Below, one piece after another: positions 34,540-43,679 of a stretch of DNA of 64,000 nt (its first letter is position 1; every line of letters starts with the position of its first letter). Origin of the DNA: Afifella aestuarii (lineage in GTDB: Bacteria > Pseudomonadota > Alphaproteobacteria > Rhizobiales > Afifellaceae); NCBI RefSeq assembly GCF_004023665.1, contig NZ_SAUF01000002.1:868001-932000 (forward strand), written 5' to 3'. The notes beneath the pieces were generated by a model. That model was not told where the DNA came from, did no database searches, and worked only from the letters and a program-made list of their open reading frames with translations. The translations under genes and the position numbers were made by a program.

Positions 34540-35109
34540 TCAGCCGATCTTGATCGTCGTGTCGTCGACGAAATTGTTGATCGGAATATCCATGTTGCGG
34601 GGCGCCGGCCCATGACGGATGCGCCCGGCCGTGTCGTAGACGGAGCCGTGGCAGGCGCAGAACCAGCCGCCGAACTCACCCGCTTCACCGGTCGGCACGC
34701 AGCCGAGATGGGTGCAGATGCCGATCATGACGAGGAATTCTTCGCGGCCCGCCGGGCTGCGGTTTTCCATCGTCGCCGGGGCGCCGGCTTCGAGGTTTTC
34801 ATTGCGTGCCACCGGGTCCTTCAGGTCCGAAAGCGGCGTGTCGCGCGCTGCCGCCACCTCTTCCGGGGTGCGGTAGCGGATGAAGACCGGTTTGCCGCGC
34901 CACATGACGGTGATCGACTGGCCGGCTTCCATGCCGGACACGTCGACCTGGATGGAGCCCAGCGCGAGTGCCGAACTGTCGGGGTTCATTTGGTCGATGA
35001 ACGGCCAGGCGAGGCCGCCGACAGCCGCGACCGTCATGGCGCCGGTCGCGACGACGATGAAGTCGCGTCGCGTAGGCTCGCCGCCTCCGCTCGTTACAGC
35101 TGCGGTCAT
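34540..35109 (-). CDS. petA: Rieske iron-sulfur subunit of cytochrome bc1 complex
   Basis: 189 residues. A twin-arginine type start (TRRDFIVVATGAMTVAAVGGLAW) provides the single membrane helix. The cluster-binding motifs are CTHLGC and CACHGS, with the two His ligands. It passes electrons from ubiquinol to cytochrome c1. The usual downstream petB and petC genes are absent: a terminator follows the stop and the next gene is glnE on the other strand. Confidence 0.96.
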   Translation of the reverse strand: MTAAVTSGGGEPTRRDFIVVATGAMTVAAVGGLAWPFIDQMNPDSSALALGSIQVDVSGMEAGQSITVMWRGKPVFIRYRTPEEVAAARDTPLSDLKDPVARNENLEAGAPATMENRSPAGREEFLVMIGICTHLGCVPTGEAGEFGGWFCACHGSVYDTAGRIRHGPAPRNMDIPINNFVDDTTIKIG

Positions 35110-35240
35110 GGAATTTGCTCCCTTGCCGATAAAAAGGACGCCGGCCCTTCGGAGAGCGTGTCAACGACGGAGTGGGGACGAGGTCGTGTCGGTACAGCCG
35201 CCGCCGCAGGCCATCCGTTGGTCCGGCAAATTCAATGTAG

Positions 35241-35252
35241 GTGAGCGCTCAC
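35241..35252. promoter_or_regulatory. Perfect 12-bp palindrome upstream of petA
   Basis: GTGAGCGCTCAC is a complete dyad 132 bases upstream of the petA start and 20 bases downstream of the LysR stop. It resembles operators of dimeric repressors, but I cannot name the protein. Confidence 0.4.
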
Positions 35253-35271
35253 GACCGCAGAAATAGTAATA

Positions 35272-36186
35272 TCAGAGGGGCATACTCAGCTTTTGCGAGG
35301 GTCTCCCGGAAGGCTGAGGCAAAGCACTGCGCGCGACGTCGAGAAGGCCGGTGAGAAGTGCGTTCTGGGGTTTTCTGTCCGCGTAGACGAGACGCTGCGC
35401 CGCCCGGCCTTCCATATCAGACAGCCAGGAGATACCCGGCGTTTCGGCCGAGCAGGCGGAGATGTGGAGAAAGCCGCCGGCCATGCCGCCGGCGATGAGC
35501 TCCCGCGCGGTCTTTTCGGGGACCGTGCCGGCGATCGCCTGCGGATGGATGCCGCGCCGCTCTAGGATCGCCTCGGCGAGCCTGCGGCACTGGGTGCCGG
35601 GCGGCGGCAGAAGCCAGGGCGTTTCGGAGAGTGTGTCGCTGTCGGCGCCGGCGAGCCGTTCCTCCCAGGCGCTCGGGATCGCGGCGCGCACCACGATCGT
35701 GTCGATTTCCACGGCGGCAAGCCCGGCTTCGAGATCGGGCTCTGTGGAGACGCAGCCGGCCATAAGCTCGCCGGAGCGAATGCGCTCCAGGATCTCCGCC
35801 GAGGAGGCCTCGCAGATGTCGAGCCGGGTGAGGGGATGCGCCAGCGCCATGCCGGCGATGAGGCCTGCCAGCCGATGCTCGCAGGCGCAGGGCGAGATGC
35901 CGAGGCTGATGACGCCCTTGAGGGTGCCGCCGAGAGAGCGGCCGTGATCGAGGAATTCGGCGCGGGCTTTGATGACCGCACGCGCGCGCACCAGCATTTC
36001 GGCGCCTGCCGCCGTGAGCCGCATGCCCTGCGAGGAACGCTCGAAGAGGGCAAAGCCCAACTCTTCCTCAAGCTGCTTGATATGCGCGCTGACAGCGGGC
36101 TGGCTGGTGGCGAGGTGCTCGGCCGCGCGCGAGATCGAACCGGTCTCGGCAACGCCGACGAGGCTGCGCAAATGGTGAAATTCCAA
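35272..36186 (-). CDS. LysR-family transcriptional regulator (CysB/Nac-like plan)
   Basis: 304 residues. The helix-turn-helix is at about 1-60 (MEFHHLRSLVGVAETGSIS, then ATSQPAVSAHIKQLEEELG). The effector domain (about 90-290) has an early PCACEHR and a later HISACSAETPG, giving several cysteines that could make it redox-sensitive; that is only a suggestion. It is transcribed toward petA with a 162-bp gap. Target unknown. Confidence 0.9.
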   Translation of the reverse strand: MEFHHLRSLVGVAETGSISRAAEHLATSQPAVSAHIKQLEEELGFALFERSSQGMRLTAAGAEMLVRARAVIKARAEFLDHGRSLGGTLKGVISLGISPCACEHRLAGLIAGMALAHPLTRLDICEASSAEILERIRSGELMAGCVSTEPDLEAGLAAVEIDTIVVRAAIPSAWEERLAGADSDTLSETPWLLPPPGTQCRRLAEAILERRGIHPQAIAGTVPEKTARELIAGGMAGGFLHISACSAETPGISWLSDMEGRAAQRLVYADRKPQNALLTGLLDVARSALPQPSGRPSQKLSMPL

Positions 36187-36305
36187 CGGCCTGCCTTGCT
36201 GCTGCGGGGATCACATAATGCAACCTGCATATAAGGATCGCGGCCGCAGGATTAAGCCGTGATCGGCGGGCGGAACGTCGCGGGCGGGAGCGCCGTGCCG
36301 GATGC

Positions 36306-38639
36306 TCAGGCAGCGTTCGCCGCCTGCTGGTGCAGCGGCAGGGACAGCGTAACGCGTGTGCCGACGCCTTCGGAGGAATCGATGCGCATATCGCCGCCGT
36401 GCAGCTGCACGATCGACTGGGTGATGGCGAGGCCGAGACCTGAACCCTTGTGGTCGCGGGTCATCTGGCGGGCCACCTGCTCGAAGGGCCGGCCCAGCCG
36501 CTCGAGAGCCTTTTTCGGAATGCCGATGCCAGTATCTTCAACGGCGATCAGCGCTTCGCCGCCGCGCCTGCGGGCGCTGATCTTCACCTTGCCGTCGGCG
36601 GGCGTGAATTTGACGCCGTTGGAGACGACGGCGAGGAGCGCCTGACGCAGAGCCTTGCGGTCGGCATCGAGCCGGAAGTCCTTCTCCACCTCCAGACGGA
36701 TGTCGATGTTGTTTTCGGCGGCTTCCTTGCCGAGGCTCGCGACCACCTCTTCGGCGAGTTCGGCAAGATCGACCTCGCTCGGATCGAGGGAGATGTGGCC
36801 CGATTCCAGCCGCGTCATGTCGAGGATGTCGGAGATGACGCTGAGGAGATAGCCGCCGGAATCGCGGATATCGGCGCAGTATTCTTCGTACTTTTCGTTC
36901 CCGAGCGGGCCGAAGGCGCCCGATTGCATCATCTCCGAAAAGCCGATGATGGCATTGAGCGGCGTTCTGAGCTCGTGGCTGACATTGGCCATGAATTCCG
37001 ATTTGACGCGGGAGAGCTCCTCGGCGTGCTCCTTTTCGAGCGCGTATTTCTCCGCGAGTTCGACGAGCTGCTGCGCCTGCTTTTCGAGCTGCTGGCGCGA
37101 GCCGCGAAGGTCGGCGACGGTGGCCGTCAGCTTGCGCTCGTTCTCCAGAAGCTGGGCTTCATGCTGCTTCAAGGCGGTGATGTCGGTGCCGACGGAGACG
37201 AAGCCGCCATCCTTGGTGCGCCGTTCGTTGATCTGCAGCCAGCGCCCGTCCTCGATGCGCGCTTCGACGGAGCGACCGCCGAGCTGCGGGCTTTCGGCGG
37301 CGGGCAGGAGGCTTGCGAATTGCGGGCGCCGTCCGCTCGCCACGACGTCGGCATAGGCGGTGCCCGGCCGTACCAGATTGTCCGGGAGCTGGTAGAGCTC
37401 CTGATATTTGGAATTGCACAGGACGAGGCGGTTGGATGCGTCCCACAAGACGAAAGCTTCCGAAATCGCCTCAACCGCATCGTGCAGACGAAGATCGGCG
37501 GTGCGGGAGGCTTCCGCGGCGAGCTTCGATTCCGTCACGTCGACGGCGATGCCGATCCAATGCGGCCCGTCGGCATCGCGCACGACCTCGCCGCGCACCC
37601 GAACCCAGATCCAGCGGCCGGATTCGTGGCGCATGCGGAATTCGCGGTCGATCTGCGCGCCCTCGGCCTGGATGAGGGCGTTCGCCATTTCGATGAGATC
37701 GCCGTCTTCCGGATGGATGCGCGACGACACATCCCCGGCGGAGAGGAGGTTGTTGATCGCGGGCAGGCCGACGATGTCGTACATCGAGGGCGACCAGAAG
37801 ATCGCCCCGCGCGACAGATCCCAGTCCCACAGCCCCGAACGGCCGCGCATCAGCGCCATATGCACGCGGTTCTGGGTTTCGCTGTAGATGTAATCGGCCT
37901 CTTCCGCCCGCGTCGTCTGCGCCTGATAGGCAAAGCCCAAGATCGACAGGATGATCGAGGTGCCGACGAAGACCGTGGCCTCACGGGACACGTTGCTGCG
38001 CCAGTTGGCGAAGACGGCGGACAGCGGCTGGTAGACGGCGACGGAGCCGGTCGCCTCGCCGATATGATGGACGGTGGCGAGCACGTCGTTGCCGTCCGGC
38101 AGGCGGATGGAGAGGACGCCTGCGCGCTCGCCGAGCGTGGTGAGCGGCTGGCCGGGACCGAGAAGATCATCGAGCGAGCGGCCGACGAGTTCGACCGCAT
38201 AAGGATCGACGGCAACGATCTTGCCGAGCGGATCGGCGAGCACGGTGACGCGGCCGGAATCCTCCGCGCCGGGCGGCAGAGCGTTGGCGAGGATGCCGTG
38301 ATAGGTCTCCGACATCGCCGTTGCCGGCATCTGCCCGCGCATCTCTTCGAGATTGGTGGCGATCGAGCTTGCGAGGAGGCCGAGCGTCAGCTTGGCGCGG
38401 TTTTCAATGTCGCCCCGCGCATCGCTCAACACCACGATCCGCATCATTCCGAGCGTCACGATGAAGAGGACGATGAGGAACGGGATGAGGCGGCGGATCA
38501 GCGGCTCCGCTCGCACCAGCCGCGCATAGGCAGGGTGGATGAAGAGGCGCGCATGGCCCGCCAGCGCTTGCCGGTCGAGGCGTCTTACGTTGGGTAGACG
38601 CCTGAACGCGGACGCGATGGCTTGATGAGCCCGCGCCAT
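36306..38639 (-). CDS. Membrane PAS-domain sensor histidine kinase
   Basis: 777 residues from ATG 38639, with GGAGG eight bases upstream. A membrane helix near 50-70 and another near 230-250 flank an extracytoplasmic domain. Two PAS domains follow (about 270-390 with ESGRWIWVRVRGEVV, and 395-510 with WDASNRLVLCNSKYQELY), then a coiled coil. The kinase core has SHELRTPLNAIIGFSEMMQSG (His near 555), N, G1 (VEDTGIGI) and G2 (GSGLGLAI) boxes. It resembles the PdhS/DivJ type that acts on DivK in Rhizobiales, but no partner is encoded nearby. Confidence 0.9.
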   Translation of the reverse strand: MARAHQAIASAFRRLPNVRRLDRQALAGHARLFIHPAYARLVRAEPLIRRLIPFLIVLFIVTLGMMRIVVLSDARGDIENRAKLTLGLLASSIATNLEEMRGQMPATAMSETYHGILANALPPGAEDSGRVTVLADPLGKIVAVDPYAVELVGRSLDDLLGPGQPLTTLGERAGVLSIRLPDGNDVLATVHHIGEATGSVAVYQPLSAVFANWRSNVSREATVFVGTSIILSILGFAYQAQTTRAEEADYIYSETQNRVHMALMRGRSGLWDWDLSRGAIFWSPSMYDIVGLPAINNLLSAGDVSSRIHPEDGDLIEMANALIQAEGAQIDREFRMRHESGRWIWVRVRGEVVRDADGPHWIGIAVDVTESKLAAEASRTADLRLHDAVEAISEAFVLWDASNRLVLCNSKYQELYQLPDNLVRPGTAYADVVASGRRPQFASLLPAAESPQLGGRSVEARIEDGRWLQINERRTKDGGFVSVGTDITALKQHEAQLLENERKLTATVADLRGSRQQLEKQAQQLVELAEKYALEKEHAEELSRVKSEFMANVSHELRTPLNAIIGFSEMMQSGAFGPLGNEKYEEYCADIRDSGGYLLSVISDILDMTRLESGHISLDPSEVDLAELAEEVVASLGKEAAENNIDIRLEVEKDFRLDADRKALRQALLAVVSNGVKFTPADGKVKISARRRGGEALIAVEDTGIGIPKKALERLGRPFEQVARQMTRDHKGSGLGLAITQSIVQLHGGDMRIDSSEGVGTRVTLSLPLHQQAANAA

Positions 38640-38651
38640 GCAGAACCTCCA

Positions 38652-38682
38652 GTGATTTGGGGCAGCCGCACCCCCGAATCAC
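38652..38682 (-). other. Hairpin between pepN and the PAS kinase gene
   Basis: GTGATT (38652-38657) and GGGG (38659-38662) pair with CCCC (38672-38675) and AATCAC (38677-38682), with one mismatch. A second hairpin, AATCTGA/TCAGATT (38691-38697/38703-38709), adjoins it. Both lie in the 96-bp gap between the two minus-strand genes. They may terminate pepN or attenuate kinase expression. Confidence 0.5.
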
Positions 38683-38735
38683 CTCATTTGAATCTGACCG
38701 AATCAGATTGTCCAGACCCGCAGGGAGATCGGCTC

Positions 38736-41429
38736 CTACCCCAGCGTGCGAATGACGATATCGGCCACGTCCGTGGAGAGGTCCGGACGGTCGGCGAGCG
38801 CCCGCAAGGCGGCCTCCGCATGCGTTCGGCGCCCCGGTTCGAGCAGCCCGTAGCTGCGGAAGCAGGTGGCGAGCCGCGAGGCGACGGACGGATTGCTCTT
38901 GTCGAGATCGGCGATCGCATTGGCGAGGAAATGATAGCCGGCGCCGTCTGGACGGTTGAAGGCCGTCGGATTGCCGGCCCCGAAGGTGCGCACCAGCGAA
39001 TAGACCCGGTTCGGCGTCTTCCAGGAGAACGCCGGATTTTGGGTGAGCCCCTCGACCTTTTTCAGCGTCTCGTGGCCGGGCTGCATCGCCTGCACGGCGA
39101 ACCATTTGTCGAGGACGAGAGGATTGTCGCGGTAGCGCTCGAAGAAGGCGTCGAGCGCGGCCGAGGCGCCGGTGAGGTCCTCGTGCACGAGAAGCCTCAG
39201 CGCCGCGAGACGCTCGGTGAGGTTGGTCGCCGTCTCGAAGGATTTGCGCACCTGCGCGCCTTCGTCCTGTCCGCGCGCCTTGCCGGCGGCGATCTGATAG
39301 CGCCAGGCGGCGAAGGTGAGGGCGCGGCGCCCGGCATTGTCGGCATCGGGCGAATAGGCCGGCATTGCCGGTTCGCGCTTGGCCGCCTCGACGATGCGCT
39401 CGGCCGACTTCTCGCCGATGAAGCCGGCAAGCGCCTGCCGCGTCTCGTAGACGATGTCGGGATCGACATCCTTGGCGATCAACTGGGCGATCTCGTTTTC
39501 CGACGGCAAGGCGAGGGCGAGCGCCCGGAAGGCCGGGTCGAAATCGGTGTTCTCGGCAAGTTCCGCGAAGGCCGCCGCAAGCCTTGGATCGAAGGATGCG
39601 GTGCCGCCGCTCGACAGCGCCTGATAGCCTGAGAGGGTTGCCCGGCGGGCGAGGCTCTGCAGCGCCTCCCAGCGGTTGAAGGCGTCAGTGTCCTGGCGTG
39701 CCAGGAAGAAGAGGTCGTCGTCGGTGAGATCCGCCTCGAGATGCACGGGCGCCGAAAATCCACGCAGCACCGACGGGACGGCTTCGGCACGCACGCCGCG
39801 GAAGGTGAGGTTCACTTCCTTCTCGGTGAGAAGAATGAGACCGCGCCCGAGCGCCTCCTTGCCGCCATCGCCGAGGCCGGCCGGGGCATCGACGTCCTCC
39901 CAGGAGAGATCCTGACCGTCGGGGCCGACGAGACCGAAGGACAGCGGGATGAGCTGCGGCTCTTTCGGCTTGTTGTCCGGCGTCTGCGGCAGCTCCTGGG
40001 CAAGGCTGAGAGAGAGCGTTTCGCTCTGCGCATCATAAGCGTGGCGGAGCGTCACTTTCGGCGTGCCGGCCTGGTGGTACCAGAGCGAGAACTGGGTGAG
40101 ATCTCTGCCGGTCGCATCGGCAAAGCACGCGATGAAATCTTCGATGGTGACGGCGCCGCCATCATGGCGCTCGAAATAAAGGTCCATGCCGGCGCGGAAG
40201 CCTTCATCGCCCAGGACGAGCTTCAGCATGCGGCAGATTTCGGCGCCCTTTTCATAGACGGTCGCCGTGTAGAAGTTGTTGATCTCGCGGTAGGCGGTCG
40301 GGCGCACCGGATGGGCGAGCGGGCCGGCATCTTCCGGGAGTTGCGCCTGGCGCAGGCCGATCACGTCGGAGATCCGTTTCACCGGGCGCGAACGCATGTC
40401 GGAGGAGAATTCCTGGTCGCGGAAGACGGTCAGGCCTTCCTTGAGGCAGAGCTGGAACCAGTCGCGGCAGGTGATGCGGTCGCCGGTCCAGTTGTGGAAA
40501 TATTCGTGCGCGATCACGCCTTCGACATGGGCGTAATCCATGTCCGTTCCGGTCTCTGCATCGACGAGGACGTATTTGTCGTTGAAGACGTTGAGACCTT
40601 TGTTCTCCATCGCGCCCATGTTGAAATCGGACACGGCGACGATGTTGAAGACGTCGAGATCGTATTCGCGTCCGAAGACTTCCTCGTCCCAGCGCATAGA
40701 GCGCTTCAACGCATCCATGGCGTAGCGGCAGCGCTCTTCCTTGCCGTGCTCGCAAAAGATGCCGAGGCGCACGCGCCGGCCGGATGCGGTGACGAATTCG
40801 TCGTGGATGGAGCCGAGGTCGCCGGCGACGAGGGCGAAGAGATAGGACGGCTTCGGAAACGGGTCGTGCCAGACGGCATAATGGCGGTCGGTGCCTTCCA
40901 CCGGGCCGCTTTGGATGAGATTGCCGTTGGAGAGCATGATGGGCGTCGCCGCCCGCGGCGCTTCCATGCGCACGGTGTAGACGGCGAGCACGTCGGGCCG
41001 GTCGTAGAAATAGGTGATGCGACGGAAGCCTTCCGCCTCGCATTGCGTCGTGTAGACGCCGCTCGAGCGATAAAGCCCCATCAGGGCCGTGTTGTTCTCC
41101 GGATCGATCTCGGTGACGATCTTGAGCGTGAAGGGCTCGTGCGGCGGTGTGGAGAGCGTGAAGCGGTCGGGCGTCGCTTCGTATTCGTCGGCGCTGAGCG
41201 TGCGGCCATCGACGAAGACCTGCTTCAGTTTCAGCCCGTCGCCATTGAGAACGAGAGGTGGCTGCTTGGCTTCAGCATCTGAGGACTCGCGGCGACGAAG
41301 CGCCAAAGAAGCGGTGACCTGGGTCGCCGTCGGATCGAGGCGGAAATCGAGATCGACGGTGTCGATGGCGTAATCGGTCGGTCGGTAATCTTCGAGCCGC
41401 ACCACTGCGGCGCCCTCACGTTGCATCAT
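38736..41429 (-). CDS. pepN: Aminopeptidase N (M1 family)
   Basis: 897 residues from ATG 41429; the next codon (41426) is also ATG and is better spaced from AAGGAG. The open frame runs further upstream without similarity. The GAMENKGLNVFN motif lies near 270 and the zinc site HEYFHNWTG with the downstream Glu in LKEGLTVFRDQEF near 307-330. It removes N-terminal residues from peptides in the cytoplasm. Family-typical length. Confidence 0.95.
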   Translation of the reverse strand: MMQREGAAVVRLEDYRPTDYAIDTVDLDFRLDPTATQVTASLALRRRESSDAEAKQPPLVLNGDGLKLKQVFVDGRTLSADEYEATPDRFTLSTPPHEPFTLKIVTEIDPENNTALMGLYRSSGVYTTQCEAEGFRRITYFYDRPDVLAVYTVRMEAPRAATPIMLSNGNLIQSGPVEGTDRHYAVWHDPFPKPSYLFALVAGDLGSIHDEFVTASGRRVRLGIFCEHGKEERCRYAMDALKRSMRWDEEVFGREYDLDVFNIVAVSDFNMGAMENKGLNVFNDKYVLVDAETGTDMDYAHVEGVIAHEYFHNWTGDRITCRDWFQLCLKEGLTVFRDQEFSSDMRSRPVKRISDVIGLRQAQLPEDAGPLAHPVRPTAYREINNFYTATVYEKGAEICRMLKLVLGDEGFRAGMDLYFERHDGGAVTIEDFIACFADATGRDLTQFSLWYHQAGTPKVTLRHAYDAQSETLSLSLAQELPQTPDNKPKEPQLIPLSFGLVGPDGQDLSWEDVDAPAGLGDGGKEALGRGLILLTEKEVNLTFRGVRAEAVPSVLRGFSAPVHLEADLTDDDLFFLARQDTDAFNRWEALQSLARRATLSGYQALSSGGTASFDPRLAAAFAELAENTDFDPAFRALALALPSENEIAQLIAKDVDPDIVYETRQALAGFIGEKSAERIVEAAKREPAMPAYSPDADNAGRRALTFAAWRYQIAAGKARGQDEGAQVRKSFETATNLTERLAALRLLVHEDLTGASAALDAFFERYRDNPLVLDKWFAVQAMQPGHETLKKVEGLTQNPAFSWKTPNRVYSLVRTFGAGNPTAFNRPDGAGYHFLANAIADLDKSNPSVASRLATCFRSYGLLEPGRRTHAEAALRALADRPDLSTDVADIVIRTLG

Positions 41430-41617
41430 AGGCTCCTTGCATCTCGTTGCCGATGTAGAGGTGAAATGAGCCGACGAAAAGGCAGGAAACCGCGGTTTGC
41501 CTGCGATTTCGCGGAATTTGCTGCGCCTTTTCCGGCTTTCGCCCTTGCCGGCCTCTCTGCAATCGTCCATGCCGCGGCAAAAGTCTCCTTCCGTTCATAG
41601 CCGAGCCTCGGACCGCC

Positions 41618-42184
41618 ATGAAGAAACCGCTGCCAGAAATCGTCGAACGTCGCCGCGTCTATGACGGCTGGAACCGGATGGACGAACTGACGGTGACGGG
41701 GCTCTCGTCAGAGGTGCACAAGCGCGAAGTCATCGACCATGGCGATGCGGCGAGCCTGCTTCCCTACGATGCCGAACGCCGGACAGTTCTTCTCGTCCGG
41801 CAATGGCGCGCGCCGCTCGCCGAGCGCCCCGAAGGCGGCTTCATCATGGAGGCCTGCGCCGGGATCATCGATCCGGGCGAGACGCCCGAGCAAGCGGCCC
41901 TGCGCGAGGCGGAAGAAGAGCTCGGCGTGACGCTCGGCAAGGCCGAACATGTCGCAAGCGTCTATCCGGCTCCCGGCTGTCTCACGGAACTCGCGCATCT
42001 CTTTCTGGCGCCCTATCGGCCCGAGGACCGCAAGAACGCAGGTGGCGGCAAGGACGAGGAAGGCGAGGCGATCGAGGTCGTGGAGATCTCCTTCGATCGG
42101 CTTTTCGCTCTCGTGCGGGAAGCGGGGATCAACGACGCCAAAACGCTGATCCTGGCTCAGGCGCTGCTTTTACGCGGTCTGTGA
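41618..42184 (+). CDS. Nudix hydrolase (NudK/ADP-ribose pyrophosphatase-like)
   Basis: 188 residues. The Nudix box is complete: GIIDPGETPEQAALREAEEE then LGV, at about 85-108. N- and C-terminal parts match the NudK/YffH group that hydrolyses GDP-sugars or ADP-ribose. It is divergent from pepN with a 188-bp gap and has no coupling to the next gene. Confidence 0.92.
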   Translation: MKKPLPEIVERRRVYDGWNRMDELTVTGLSSEVHKREVIDHGDAASLLPYDAERRTVLLVRQWRAPLAERPEGGFIMEACAGIIDPGETPEQAALREAEEELGVTLGKAEHVASVYPAPGCLTELAHLFLAPYRPEDRKNAGGGKDEEGEAIEVVEISFDRLFALVREAGINDAKTLILAQALLLRGL

Positions 42185-42229
42185 CACCTCGTCCTCTTGC
42201 GAGGCAGCAAACTTTTTCAAGCGTGCAAT

Positions 42230-42254
42230 TGAACCGAACAGGTTCCTGCGCGTT
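42230..42254 (+). promoter_or_regulatory. EcfG-like general stress promoter, weak match
   Basis: TGAAC (42230-42234), 16 bases, then CGTT (42251-42254) fits the alphaproteobacterial EcfG pattern GGAAC-N16/17-CGTT with one mismatch. It lies 48 bases before the DUF1328 start. The palindrome GCGCCAATTGGCGC lies between them. DUF1328 genes are often stress-induced, which supports the reading. Confidence 0.4.
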
Positions 42255-42301
42255 ATCTGTCCCGAAAGCGCCAATTGGCGCAGTAGACAGGAGAGTTTGT
42301 C

Positions 42302-42472
42302 ATGCTCGGTTGGGCATTAACCTTTCTCGTGATCGCGCTGATTGCTGCGGTTCTTGGATTTGGTGGTATTGCCGGCACGGCTGTGGGCATTGCCAAGATT
42401 ATCTTCTTCGTCGCCGTGGTCCTCTTCCTTATCTCGGCCATCTTCGGCGGCATCCGCGGGCGTCGCATCTGA
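42302..42472 (+). CDS. Small membrane protein DUF1328 (YtjA family)
   Basis: 56 residues, [20 protein letters not shown] onward, with two membrane helices and a basic GGIRGRRI tail, exactly the DUF1328 pattern. AGGAGA precedes the ATG. Function is unknown; family members are linked to stress responses. Confidence 0.93.
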   Translation: MLGWALTFLVIALIAAVLGFGGIAGTAVGIAKIIFFVAVVLFLISAIFGGIRGRRI

Positions 42473-42721
42473 CGCTCGCCTGAGCCAAATCTCCCGCTCG
42501 GGATCTTCGCCAAGATCCTCAGATCGGGGCGGAAAACCAGACAGGTCGCTGCCGGCAAAACGGCGGCGGCCTTTTTCTTTGTCTCTCACTTTTGTGCGTC
42601 GGCCTTGGTTTGAGGTTCGGCAAAGCTCTGCGGACATCGCCGAAAGGCCCCTTTGCGCTTGCGATCCGTGCACGCTATCAGGCCCGCACGCGCCTTGAGC
42701 GCGATCCTGACGGAGAAGCAT

Positions 42722-43657
42722 ATGTCCGAGCCCCAAGCGCGCCCCAAAGCTCACATCATCGACGGCAAGGTGATCGCACCGCAGACGATCGACAAGGTGA
42801 AGGCGGCGCGCGAAAAGCTCGAAGCGGAAACTGGCGTGAAGCCGGGACTTGCGGTCGTCATCGTCGGTGAGGATCCGGCAAGCCAGGTCTATGTCCGCAA
42901 CAAGGGTCTGAAGGCGGAGGAATGCGGTTTCCATTCCGAGACGCATCGCCTGCCGGAGGCAACGAGCGAGGCCGAGCTTCTCGCCTTGATCACGCGGCTC
43001 AATGCCGATCCGAAGATCCACGGCATCCTGGCGCAGCTTCCCCTGCCGAAGCATATTTCAGAGAAGGCGGTGATCGCCGCCATCGATCCTGACAAGGATG
43101 TCGACGGGCTTTCGCCGATCAATGTCGGCCGTCTCGTGTCGGGCTCGGCCGATGAAGCGCTCGTGTCCTGCACGCCGGCCGGCTGTCTCGTCATGGCGAA
43201 ATCGGTCACGCCCGATCTAAGCGGGCTCAATGCCGTCGTCGTCGGGCGCTCCAACATCGTCGGCAAGCCGGTGGCGCATTTGCTTCTGGCGGAGAACTGC
43301 ACGGTGACGATCGCCCATTCTCGGACGCGCGATCTGCCCTCTGTCTGCCGCTCCGCCGATATTCTGGTCGCGGCCGTCGGGCGGCCGAAGATGATCAAGG
43401 GCGATTGGGTTAAGCCGGGCGCGACCGTCATCGATGTCGGCATCAACCGCATTCCCGCACCAGAGAAGGGCGAGGGCAAGACGCGGCTCGTCGGCGATGT
43501 CGATTTCGACGAGGCCGCGGACGTCGCTGGCGCCATTACGCCGGTGCCGGGCGGCGTCGGGCTGATGACGATCGCCATGCTGATGGCGAATACCGTGATC
43601 GCGGCATCGAGGAAGGCGGGACGCCCGGAGATCGGGGCGGGAATCTTTCAGGGCTGA
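42722..43657 (+). CDS. folD: Methylene-THF dehydrogenase/methenyl-THF cyclohydrolase FolD
   Basis: 311 residues from ATG 42722. The catalytic Lys lies in [13 protein letters not shown]. Substrate motifs [10 protein letters not shown] and DKDVDGL, and the cofactor motif [13 protein letters not shown], are all present, ending in [16 protein letters not shown]. It interconverts 5,10-methylene- and 10-formyl-THF. With the formate-THF ligase at 57842 it provides both ends of the formyl-THF pathway in this window. Slightly long at both ends. Confidence 0.96.
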   Translation: MSEPQARPKAHIIDGKVIAPQTIDKVKAAREKLEAETGVKPGLAVVIVGEDPASQVYVRNKGLKAEECGFHSETHRLPEATSEAELLALITRLNADPKIHGILAQLPLPKHISEKAVIAAIDPDKDVDGLSPINVGRLVSGSADEALVSCTPAGCLVMAKSVTPDLSGLNAVVVGRSNIVGKPVAHLLLAENCTVTIAHSRTRDLPSVCRSADILVAAVGRPKMIKGDWVKPGATVIDVGINRIPAPEKGEGKTRLVGDVDFDEAADVAGAITPVPGGVGLMTIAMLMANTVIAASRKAGRPEIGAGIFQG

Positions 43658-43679
43658 GCCTGCCGCGACGGCGGGCCGT

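Noticed and set aside
36450-38597. 715-codon plus-strand frame opposite the PAS kinase
   Set aside because: Antisense shadow of a well-supported kinase gene.
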